Source of the DNA: Calditrichia bacterium | GTDB taxonomy: Bacteria > Calditrichota > Calditrichia > RBG-13-44-9 > J075 | Assembly (NCBI GenBank): GCA_028284445.1 | Contig: JANQRS010000061.1 | Location: forward strand, 1-64,000 | Length of the DNA stretch: 64,000 bases | Direction: 5' to 3' | Shown here: piece by piece, positions 26,825 through 34,920 of the stretch | Layout: every line of letters begins with the position of its first letter | Numbering within the stretch: position 1 is the stretch's first letter | The notes under the pieces: model-generated | The model's database searches: none | Seen by the model: the letters and a program-made list of their open reading frames with translations, nothing else | Told to the model about the DNA's origin: nothing | Made by a program: the position numbers and the translations under genes

Positions 26825-27568
26825 ATGGAATGGATTGCTGATCCTCAAGCGTGGATTGCATTGGCCACGCTGACCGTCCTGGAAATTGTTCTGGGTATTG
26901 ATAATATTATATTTATCTCAATTTTATCCGGCCGTTTACCGGAAGACCAGCGTGATCGCGGGCGCTTCCTGGGTCTTGCTTTCGCAATGGTGAGCCGACT
27001 CTTACTGCTCTTTTCGCTTACCTGGATTATGGGCCTGATTGAGCCGCTATTTACTGTCATGGAATATGAAATTTCCGGAAGGGATTTGATCCTGTTGTTT
27101 GGCGGACTGTTCCTGATCGGGAAAAGCACGCACGAGATCCATCATAGCCTGGAAGGAGAAGAAGCCTCGCATGAGGCTTCCGGAACGGTCACAATGGGAA
27201 GTGTGCTGGTTCAAATTGCCATTATCGACCTGGTTTTCTCGCTGGACTCTGTTATAACCGCCGTTGGCTTGGCCAAGCACATACCGGTGATGGTATTGGC
27301 GATCCTGATTTCGGTTGGGGTGATGATGCTGTCGGCGAAGGCGATTGGCGATTATGTGGAGGCGCATCCGACGATTAAGATGCTGGCACTGAGTTTTCTG
27401 ATTCTGGTGGGAATGGCCTTGGTTGGCGAAGGATTGGATCTTCATATCCCCAAGGGATACATCTACTTTGCGATGGCTTTTTCCATCACCGTCGAACTGC
27501 TGAATATTCGTCGTCGCAAGAATCGGACAAGCCAGCCGTTAAAGCTGAACAAAAAAATCGTAGCGTAA
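26825..27568 (+). CDS. TerC-family integral membrane protein
   Basis: 247 aa, seven to eight helices. The family signature LEIVLGIDNIIFISIL is at ~18-33 and a second acidic motif in VFSLDSVITAVG at ~136-147; these Asp residues line the metal path in TerC/Alx proteins, which export manganese and, in some bacteria, metallate secreted enzymes. A ribosome site (AAAGG) precedes the ATG. I looked for a yybP-ykoY manganese riboswitch in the 168 bp upstream and see none. Confidence 0.93.
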   Translation: MEWIADPQAWIALATLTVLEIVLGIDNIIFISILSGRLPEDQRDRGRFLGLAFAMVSRLLLLFSLTWIMGLIEPLFTVMEYEISGRDLILLFGGLFLIGKSTHEIHHSLEGEEASHEASGTVTMGSVLVQIAIIDLVFSLDSVITAVGLAKHIPVMVLAILISVGVMMLSAKAIGDYVEAHPTIKMLALSFLILVGMALVGEGLDLHIPKGYIYFAMAFSITVELLNIRRRKNRTSQPLKLNKKIVA

Positions 27569-27589
27569 TAAGACACTACTTACACATCG

Positions 27590-27618
27590 GGAGGCGTCGA
27601 TTTGGCGCCTCCGGGTGC
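27590..27618. terminator. Hairpin between convergent genes
   Basis: GGAGGCG (27590-27596) pairs with CGCCTCC (27606-27612), followed by GGGTGCTTTAT. It sits between the TerC stop and the stop of the convergent membrane protein, and may end transcription from the plus side. The T-run is weak. Confidence 0.5.
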
Positions 27619-27619
27619 T

Positions 27620-27967
27620 TTATGATACACACCACCACAATAGCACCAAATATCCTGCCAAAGCAGCTGTGCCGTGGCCAAAGACCAGGTTTCGCGGATG
27701 GTTTTTCTTGCGGATAGAATAGGATAAGAGACCAAAGCCGATCATAACTGTTAGCACAAACAGGGCCAGGCTTAACCAGCCGAGACTCATTCGCTGCGCC
27801 TGCAATAGAATGATCGCCAGAACCGATAGGCCGCTGACGCCCAATACGCCATGAATTAAAGAAAAGTAGACCGGCACTTCCCGTCCGCGAATGGCAAATG
27901 AGCCCAGCAGGATGCCACCGATGGCCGTTACTGCGGAAAATAAGATCACACAAATAAGTAATAACAT
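27620..27967 (-). CDS. Small four-helix membrane protein, unknown
   Basis: 115 aa from ATG 27967 (GGAG eight bases upstream). Four hydrophobic helices: LLLICVILFSAVTAIGG, a second around VYFSLIHGVLGVSGLSVLAI, LSLALFVLTVMIGFGLL and GTAALAGYLVLLWW. A basic stretch with a His (RKKNHPRNLVFGHG) separates the last two, a feature of small cytochrome-b-like or DUF membrane families. No function can be assigned. It lies downstream of the six-PAS kinase in the same direction (73 bp). Confidence 0.7.
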   Translation of the reverse strand: MLLLICVILFSAVTAIGGILLGSFAIRGREVPVYFSLIHGVLGVSGLSVLAIILLQAQRMSLGWLSLALFVLTVMIGFGLLSYSIRKKNHPRNLVFGHGTAALAGYLVLLWWCVS

Positions 27968-28040
27968 TGCACCGTCTCCAGCTTCGTTCGACAAGAGCTA
28001 TCATCGACGGAATTTGGCGCTTATTGAGTCACTTGTTGAT

Positions 28041-31000
28041 CTAACCGTCTGCGCCAACGGAATGGGATGGCCGATTCTGGAGGCCGGTTTGAATGATCCG
28101 TAACAGGCTGTTGCGTTGGAATGGTTTCTCCAGGAAAAACACGCCCCGGTATTGCCGCATGCTGTCGATCAGGGTTTTTGCGGAATATCCGCTGAAGAGG
28201 ATTACCGGGATTTCAGACGGCGCCTCGCGGATCTTCTGCAGCACTTCATCACCCTTCATGCGTGGCATCATCACGTCCAGTAGCACCAGCTTGATCTCCT
28301 CTTCATGTTCATGGAAGAGCTCCAGGGCTTCCTGGCCATCGCGTGCGGTGATAACACTAAAACCGCTGCGCTCCAGGATACGCCGGGTCATATCACGGAC
28401 AAATTCTTCGTCATCCGCAACGAGCACCAATCCGCTGCCTCGCCAGTTCTTGGTATCGAGGTCAATTCCGGGGTGCGGGAGAATTGCCTTATCAAGCGCC
28501 GGGAAATAGACGCGAACACTGGTGCCTTCACCCGCTTCACTTTCGAGGTAGATGCCACCATTATGACTGCGAACAATTCCCAGCACTGTTGCCAGGCCCA
28601 GTCCGCGGCCTGCAAATTTTGTGCTGAAGAAGGGATCGAATATCTTGCGAACGATGGTGTTTTCCATACCTCCGCCGTTGTCGGTAACTTCGATAAAGGA
28701 ATATCGACCGCGTGGCAGGGGTTGACCTTCAATTAGATTATGATGAGAATCTTCGCTTGCTTCAATTGTTGCAGTTTTTAAAGTGATGCTACCCTTGTTG
28801 TGATCGATGGCCTCCGCTGCATTCATCAGCAGATTGAGAGCTACCTGCCTGAGCTGGATCGGGTCAGCCATAACTGCCGGCAGTTTGTTATCCAGTTCAT
28901 ATATGATGTCGATATCCCTGGAGATCGCTGTTGATAATAAAACCGGCATTTCCTGAATGATAGCGTTCAGTTGCACCGGCTCCATTGTGAATGAGTGCTT
29001 GCCAGCATAGGCCAGCATTTGTTTACATAGTTCAGCTGCCTGTAAGGAACAGCGCGTAATTGTTTTTACACTTTCATGGTAAGCATCACCTTCAACGAGG
29101 TCGTATTCCAACAGTTCCGAATTCCCGAGGATTGCCGTAAGCAAATTGTTGAAGTCATGGGCTATACCCCCGGCCAGAACGCCAAGGCTCTCCAGCTTTT
29201 GGACATGCAAGACCTGCTGTTCCAGCGAGTGTCGCTCGCTTTCCGCGCGGCGCCATTCGCTGATATCGGTGATAGAGAGATAAAGGCGGCGCGGTTTATT
29301 GTTCTCGGAAACGATTTTTCCCTGCACAATTGCATCGATCCGTATTCCCTGCAGGCTTTGCAGCACGGTTTCATACTGAAAAGTACTTTCGCCCTCGTAT
29401 ATGTGCGTCAGGCCCTGTATCAAATGGGGAAGGGATGCTTCAGTAAACATATGAGAACAGCGGTTCTGCAGATCCTCAACTTTAGTCGCCCCAAGCAGTT
29501 CAAGCACCTGATTGTTGACATCCAGCAAACGGTGCTTTTGCAGAATCACCCATGCCAGACTGGGCTTCTTAAAGAGATAACTATGAATGTCGCTGATTTT
29601 CATTTTACGGATGCGCTCCAGCCAGCTGGTGATCTCCGTAATATCGATTTCACAGATTGCTACCAGCGCGCTGTCGAATATCATGCGATATCGTTCCTCG
29701 CTGGCGCGAATCGCTGCTTCAGCCTGCTTGGCTTTGGTAATGTCCGCACAGACGCCGGTCATGACGAGCGGATTACCGTCTTCGTCAAAAATGGTGGAGC
29801 CAAAGACGCGCGTATATTGCATTTCCCCATGCGGCTTGACCTGGCGATATTCCAGGGTAAACGGTTTTTGTTCAGCCATACAGTCATTGATGGTCGTCTG
29901 AATCAGGGGAATATCATCCGGATGCACCGTTCGCATAAAGTCTTCATAGGTGCCGCCAAATTCGTCTTCGCTGATGCCGTGTATTCTATGCAGTTGCTCA
30001 TCCCAATACACCCGTCTGTTTTTGATATCCCAGGTGAACACGCCCATATTGGCTGAGGACAAGGCGAGATTCAGGCGCTTCTGGCTACGCTTCAGTGCCT
30101 GTTCGGAATCAACGAGGCGGGTAATGTCGGTGGCTAATCCGAGGACTTCCCGAACATTGCCTTCTTCGCCGAAGATCGGCGTCTTGGCGATTTGCACCCA
30201 GATCGTTTGGCCATCCGGTCCGGTAAACTTTTGACGCTCCAGTAAATGCGGTTGGCTATTGTCGAAAATCTTTTCGTCATCGAGTTTATAGCTGTCTGCT
30301 TCCTGAGGTACCGGCAGCAAATTGATGTCCCGCTTTCCGATGATCTCCTCACGGTCAAGCCCGAGCGCATCGAGAATCGCCTGGTTTACCATCGTGTATT
30401 CACCGGCACTGTTGCGTGCAAACACATAGGCCGGAATTTGATCAACAATCTGGCGCAAATAGCGATGTTGCTCCCGCACCGTTTTTTCTGCAGCTTTGAT
30501 TGCGGAAATATCCTTGTCGTAAATGGTGCAGCCAATTACCTCGCCGTCCTTGTTGCGAATTGGGGTGAGGGTGAGAACAATATGCAGGACTTCCTGCGAG
30601 GGCATTGGGAAGTCCATTTCCTCCATAAAAGTTTCCCCGGCAAGTGCCCGATCGTAAAGCGGTTTCCAAATCGGTGCCACGTGGTCGGGGATCATGTTCA
30701 TGCCGATAAACAACGCTTCATTGTAGATATGCTTGACGGCGATAGCAAAGCTCTTGTTGAATGCCGTTAATTGATAGTTCGTGTCGATGGCAAAAATGCG
30801 ATCAGAGGTGCTGTCAAAGATCGCCCGTAACTGCGCCTGATTTTTCTGCAAGGCGGCTGTGATTGCTTCCTTCTCGGTCGTGTCCTCGAGCATTGCAATG
30901 ATAAATTCCTTGTCATCCATTTGTAACGTTGACCGGGTGACTCGGCAGTGAATGATCTGCCCGTTTTTCTTGCGAATGTATTTACCGGTTTGGTAGCTCT

Positions 31001-31709
31001 CAATCTCTCCGTTCTTTAGCTTCTCGGAAAGTCGACGTGGTTTTTCACCATCGTGAGTGGCAATGATAGAATCGATGCCTATTTGGCTGATTTCTTCCCG
31101 GCTATAGCCCAGAAGCTGACAATATTTTTGATTGGCATCCACAAATTTGCGCGCTTCAGGATCTACGATGACCATGCCAAAAGGACTGTACTCAAATAGT
31201 TTCCTGAAGCGCCTGTCGCTTTCGAGGCGTTCATTTTCGGCCCGGAGCTGCTCTGTCAAATCAACCACGCTGACAACTGCATGGGTCAGTTCATTGTTTG
31301 CATCGTACTTGCCGACTGCTACTGTAATCGTTGAAACGATTGTCTTGTCTTTGCGGATGTATTTCCGATCCAGCTGAAACTGGCTGATTTCTGCGCTTCG
31401 CAATTGCTTGACGAGGTTCCTTATACGGGATCGTTCTTTGTGAGCTGTGAACTCGAGCGCGGATTTGCCAATCATTTCTTCACGTGTGTAGCCCAATAGA
31501 TGGCAAAATGTCGGGTTGCAATCGGTGATATGGCCTCCGCGCTTAACGATAAAGATGCCGATCAGGCTCTTATCAACTTGCAGATTTGGCAAAAGGGGAA
31601 GTGGCTGGATGGAGCCAGCGCTGTTTGCGCTTTTTAGATCAGCAATCTCCTCGCGCAAGAGCTGTATTTCCTCAATCAATGCTTGCTTTGTTTTCCGGGA
31701 ATCGGTCAC
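28041..31709 (-). CDS. Hybrid histidine kinase with six PAS domains
   Basis: 1222 aa from a GTG at 31709 that has GAGGA five bases upstream; a TTG four codons earlier lacks one. Soluble. Six PAS or PAS-like domains in tandem (~45-160, 170-285, 290-410, 415-540, 545-670, 675-830; the sixth is diverged), each joined by a short helix. Then HisKA of the LESLGVLAGGIAHDFNNLL type (~850), HATPase (NLLMNAAEAI; DNGGGM; GRGLGLATVLG) and a C-terminal receiver (VADDEEFVRD; LVLLDVMMPRMKGDE; EKPF). This is the cytosolic multi-PAS hybrid class, whose output partner is not next to it. There is no visible cofactor motif to tell the signal. Confidence 0.93.
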   Translation of the reverse strand: MTDSRKTKQALIEEIQLLREEIADLKSANSAGSIQPLPLLPNLQVDKSLIGIFIVKRGGHITDCNPTFCHLLGYTREEMIGKSALEFTAHKERSRIRNLVKQLRSAEISQFQLDRKYIRKDKTIVSTITVAVGKYDANNELTHAVVSVVDLTEQLRAENERLESDRRFRKLFEYSPFGMVIVDPEARKFVDANQKYCQLLGYSREEISQIGIDSIIATHDGEKPRRLSEKLKNGEIESYQTGKYIRKKNGQIIHCRVTRSTLQMDDKEFIIAMLEDTTEKEAITAALQKNQAQLRAIFDSTSDRIFAIDTNYQLTAFNKSFAIAVKHIYNEALFIGMNMIPDHVAPIWKPLYDRALAGETFMEEMDFPMPSQEVLHIVLTLTPIRNKDGEVIGCTIYDKDISAIKAAEKTVREQHRYLRQIVDQIPAYVFARNSAGEYTMVNQAILDALGLDREEIIGKRDINLLPVPQEADSYKLDDEKIFDNSQPHLLERQKFTGPDGQTIWVQIAKTPIFGEEGNVREVLGLATDITRLVDSEQALKRSQKRLNLALSSANMGVFTWDIKNRRVYWDEQLHRIHGISEDEFGGTYEDFMRTVHPDDIPLIQTTINDCMAEQKPFTLEYRQVKPHGEMQYTRVFGSTIFDEDGNPLVMTGVCADITKAKQAEAAIRASEERYRMIFDSALVAICEIDITEITSWLERIRKMKISDIHSYLFKKPSLAWVILQKHRLLDVNNQVLELLGATKVEDLQNRCSHMFTEASLPHLIQGLTHIYEGESTFQYETVLQSLQGIRIDAIVQGKIVSENNKPRRLYLSITDISEWRRAESERHSLEQQVLHVQKLESLGVLAGGIAHDFNNLLTAILGNSELLEYDLVEGDAYHESVKTITRCSLQAAELCKQMLAYAGKHSFTMEPVQLNAIIQEMPVLLSTAISRDIDIIYELDNKLPAVMADPIQLRQVALNLLMNAAEAIDHNKGSITLKTATIEASEDSHHNLIEGQPLPRGRYSFIEVTDNGGGMENTIVRKIFDPFFSTKFAGRGLGLATVLGIVRSHNGGIYLESEAGEGTSVRVYFPALDKAILPHPGIDLDTKNWRGSGLVLVADDEEFVRDMTRRILERSGFSVITARDGQEALELFHEHEEEIKLVLLDVMMPRMKGDEVLQKIREAPSEIPVILFSGYSAKTLIDSMRQYRGVFFLEKPFQRNSLLRIIQTGLQNRPSHSVGADG

Positions 31710-32023
31710 GGCTTTCCTCAATTGGAGTGACGGTGTTTCTGGCTTTCGGGCGTAGTCCGGGTGTGCCGGGAAAAATAGGGAAGAACGATGTCAAAAACGG
31801 GGTTGCAGCTCAGCACCTGTTTGGTGGCGGAGTTTTGACCGTCCCCTCACGGTCTGCCCAAATAATCGACAGCTTGGACGATAACTTTAGCGCGTTCGTA
31901 AAATGATAAAAAATGGAATTAGAAATGCCCTACGATACGGAAGCGGGCGATTGCTGTTTGTGATTGTTGACCGGATTTGGAGCAGGCGTATTATGAACAA
32001 GAGTAGGTTGGAAATATGTGCGC
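31710..32023. other. Intergenic, nothing recognised
   Basis: About 310 bp between the start of the six-PAS kinase and the end of the DUF6702-like gene. Both flanking genes are on the minus strand, so it should hold the kinase promoter, but I see no convincing promoter elements, hairpin with T-run, RNA gene or supported ORF. Confidence 0.5.
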
Positions 32024-32554
32024 TTAGTCGAGGGAAATGGTGCCGTCCGGTGCTTCCTTCATATATATTGCTGACTTTTTTTGACCGTTAAGGGTCACGC
32101 GAACCAGATTTTGCTGGTCCTCGAAGAGTTCGAAAAAAATATGGTTTGAAAACTCGAGCGTCTTGATTTTTAACTTTCCCGGGAAAATGAAGGTGAGCTT
32201 CGTTCTGGTTTTGCCGATTTTGACGATCGGATCTGCAGCCAGATTCAGCACATCCTGATCGATTTTTATGGACAGGCGGCTGCTGATGTAGGCGATCGCT
32301 TCCGCACTGTTGAAATTTAACAATTCTGCCAGCGTAGTCGGTTTCTTGCCGTTCTCAGTGCAAATCGCAAGTCCGAGGTCATCACTAAATACCGTCACGA
32401 TAATCTTGAGAGAGTCGTTATTTGCCTCTTGCTTGATCTGACACATGCTAACGTAGAACTCATGGGCTGGCAAATCAGTGGACCAAAGAACCAGCACACA
32501 GAAAAAGATTGAAATTGACCCTTGCCAGGAACATTGTATTTGGCTCCTTTTCAT
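32024..32554 (-). CDS. DUF6702-like secreted protein
   Basis: 176 aa from ATG 32554. Signal peptide at the N-terminus (ISIFFCVLVLWSTDLPAHE, cleavage before HEFY). The mature start HEFYVSMCQIKQEANNDSLKIIV matches the opening of DUF6702, a family of ~160-aa exported proteins in Bacteroidota whose members begin with a HxFYxS motif, and FSDDLGLAI is the second conserved block. The function is unknown; these proteins often neighbour M1 peptidases or HupE/UreJ proteins, not seen here. Confidence 0.7.
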   Translation of the reverse strand: MKRSQIQCSWQGSISIFFCVLVLWSTDLPAHEFYVSMCQIKQEANNDSLKIIVTVFSDDLGLAICTENGKKPTTLAELLNFNSAEAIAYISSRLSIKIDQDVLNLAADPIVKIGKTRTKLTFIFPGKLKIKTLEFSNHIFFELFEDQQNLVRVTLNGQKKSAIYMKEAPDGTISLD

Positions 32555-32712
32555 GCTCAAAATATATGGCAATGTGCTTCAAAATGATAGTGCTTTACTG
32601 ATTTCGCTCTGCTCAAAGGGCTATTGTCTGAGTAATCGATATCATTTTTTCCTGAAGTAGTGTATTTTGCAGCGCTAATGTAGTTTAGTCGGTTATGTAT
32701 GAGGATAAAGAA

Positions 32713-33051
32713 ATGAATGATATCAGCATCAGAGATTGTCAGCAGCAGGTAGATGATTGGATCAAGACGGTTGGTGTAAGGTATTTCTCGGAATTGACAA
32801 ACATGGCCATCCTGGTTGAGGAGGTCGGCGAAGTGGCGAGGATTATGGCTCGACAGTATGGAGAGCAAAGCTTACGTAAGGGAGCACTTGAAGGGAATTT
32901 AGCTGATGAGATGGCCGATGTGTTATTCGTGCTGATTTGCCTCGCCAATCAAACCGGCGTAGATCTTAGCGAAGCCTTTCACAAGAATATGGCCAAGAAG
33001 ACCAGGCGAGATGCAGATCGGCACCGCGATAATCCGAAATTGAGCAAATAA
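32713..33051 (+). CDS. MazG-like nucleotide pyrophosphohydrolase
   Basis: 112 aa from ATG 32713 (GAGG eight bases upstream). All-alpha NTP-PPase: Mg-binding EEVGEVAR (helix 2; ExxE) and later DEMADVLFVLICLANQTGVDL (ExxD on helix 4), then KNMAKKTRRDADRH. The length is that of single-domain MazG/iMazG house-cleaning enzymes which remove non-canonical NTPs. It is divergent from the DUF6702-like gene. Confidence 0.9.
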   Translation: MNDISIRDCQQQVDDWIKTVGVRYFSELTNMAILVEEVGEVARIMARQYGEQSLRKGALEGNLADEMADVLFVLICLANQTGVDLSEAFHKNMAKKTRRDADRHRDNPKLSK

Positions 33052-33273
33052 TGATTCTGCCCTGAGCCCCTAAAAAACCAATTTGGAAAATAGTGACGAT
33101 TGAACGCTTGCCGCGGTAAATGCCGCGTAGTTTACGATACCGACTACCACGATGGTGAACTATTTATTTGGCGGCAACGCCACTGAACCGGGTATCGTTT
33201 CTTTATGATGGTCCATTTCAATTTTCCAACCTCTTTTCTGCAATCGCTGCATAGCGATATTCGTCCACTAATT

Positions 33274-34896
33274 ATGCGTCATCAGACATCTCGCTGGCCT
33301 TTGCTATTGATCCTGTTTGTAACGCTTCTGACCTCGTTTGCTGCGTCTCAGACCAGCATCCGTATCACAGGCGTGAATGGGTCATCGTTGCAAAAAGCAG
33401 CGGTTGAAATAGCCCGTGAGTCAACACTCTCCGGAGAAATCAATGCCGGCGATTTAGCTTCAGGCAAATGGCTTTTGCAGATTGCCTGGCGTCGCAGCGG
33501 CGAGGATACCTGGTGGATGTCTGCTTCCAAGCAGTTACTCGATCTTGAAAAAGACCGCAAACTTCGCTGGCAAATTGAAGGCGTCGCCATTGGCACGCAG
33601 TTCGATGATCGCGCAGAAGTTGAAATCATTGCTATCTTAACAGCTGTTTCCGGCCCGCTGCCGGAAGGGGTGATTGATTATCGCTCCCTGGTCTACCTCT
33701 GCAAGGCTATTTCCAAACCGGTGCTGGCGACCCGCAAAAGTCGAACGCTGTCAACTTTAAAAGTGACACCAAGGATTCGCATTGAGCATATCGCCGAAGC
33801 ACAGTTCAGGCGTGGCGAGATTTATGAGGTCGGTCTGCGCGAGATCTTCAGCGGAAAATTCCGGAAGCCCACGCTAAGTCTGATTCGCCTGGTGGTTCAG
33901 CCGCTGAACAGCGAATCATATTATGTAATGGAGGATGAACCACTACTGCGGGAGGGTGATTGGAGCGCCCGGGTTGAATTTGTTTCGGATGATTTTGACC
34001 AGTACACGGAGTTTACGGTTTTTGCCGTCATTACCCGACGAGAGTTGCCCCTTGGCCGGGCAATTGCTCAGGACTACTGGCGTCAGTTGCTGCATCGCGA
34101 CGTGATTGCAGTTTCGCCGATTGTTCGTGTCACCAGGGTTGAGGTGCCGACCACTGCCAACCAAATTGCCTTACGGATTTTAACAATAGATGCAACTGCC
34201 GTCGATACGCAAAAGCGCTGGGAGGTGCGTCCCAAGGCCGGTGTGCGCGGAATGCTGATTGGTCGCCCGCTAAAGGAAAAAGAAGGCATTTGGGTGCTGG
34301 CCACTCATGAGTTTGAAGGCGACCAATGGCGCATTGTTGGGAAGGCGTCCATTCGCAATAAGCGTTTTTGGGAAGTGACACCGCAAAAACTTGGCAACCC
34401 GGGTGAATACCTGAAGATGCTTGCCCTGGTGGCAGAGTCCGCTGACGGCGCTTTGGATGCCAGCCGCATCGAAAACGCAGCTGCTTATTCGCGACCGGTT
34501 CACATCCTTACTTCCGATGAACCGCCGGTAACGCTGACCATACAGTCTATCAATAACCGTGAAGTTCGCAATTTCTATACGCGAAAAACCGGCTTGAGTG
34601 TTGAGCGGGTGAGCGAAATTCGCGGCGCTGTTGCCGGGCGGGCATTAGAAGCAGATGATAAGATCTGGCTGCTGGCGATGGAAGAAGATAGCGATTCTCC
34701 CTGGCAGTTGCTGGGACAGGCGAATCTAACCAGCAAGCATCGTTGGGCCATGCCGCCGGTGGCGTTGGGGGATACCGGTGATGAACTGTTTTTGCTGGCC
34801 GTGGTCTCGAAGGGACGGGTAACGGAAATGAGTATTGAGGAGCAGGGAAATATTATTGCCTCTTCAGACCGCGTGTTGATAAAGCTGGTGGATTAA
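33274..34896 (+). CDS. Secreted four-repeat protein, unknown family
   Basis: 540 aa from ATG 33274, chosen because a signal peptide starts there (LLLILFVTLLTSFAASQ); no good ribosome site is seen at this or the earlier ATG (33205). The mature protein is four degenerate ~110-residue repeats, clearest in the last two: G-V-R/I-R-G, then xxIWxLA, then a Trp, then GxAxxxxxxxW, then LGxxG, then a hydrophobic strand ending LALVAES/LLAVVSK. The pattern looks like a beta-sandwich. The same repeat builds the extracytoplasmic part of the next protein (24 bp downstream). No enzymatic motif. Probably a cell-envelope binding or structural protein; the family is not known to me. Confidence 0.75.
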   Translation: MRHQTSRWPLLLILFVTLLTSFAASQTSIRITGVNGSSLQKAAVEIARESTLSGEINAGDLASGKWLLQIAWRRSGEDTWWMSASKQLLDLEKDRKLRWQIEGVAIGTQFDDRAEVEIIAILTAVSGPLPEGVIDYRSLVYLCKAISKPVLATRKSRTLSTLKVTPRIRIEHIAEAQFRRGEIYEVGLREIFSGKFRKPTLSLIRLVVQPLNSESYYVMEDEPLLREGDWSARVEFVSDDFDQYTEFTVFAVITRRELPLGRAIAQDYWRQLLHRDVIAVSPIVRVTRVEVPTTANQIALRILTIDATAVDTQKRWEVRPKAGVRGMLIGRPLKEKEGIWVLATHEFEGDQWRIVGKASIRNKRFWEVTPQKLGNPGEYLKMLALVAESADGALDASRIENAAAYSRPVHILTSDEPPVTLTIQSINNREVRNFYTRKTGLSVERVSEIRGAVAGRALEADDKIWLLAMEEDSDSPWQLLGQANLTSKHRWAMPPVALGDTGDELFLLAVVSKGRVTEMSIEEQGNIIASSDRVLIKLVD

Positions 34897-34920
34897 TCTC
34901 ACCATGAGGAGAAAAGATTA

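Noticed and set aside
29076..30056. 326-codon open frame on the plus strand
   Set aside because: It lies wholly inside and antisense to the six-PAS kinase, has no family resemblance and no good ribosome site; a shadow of the kinase codons.
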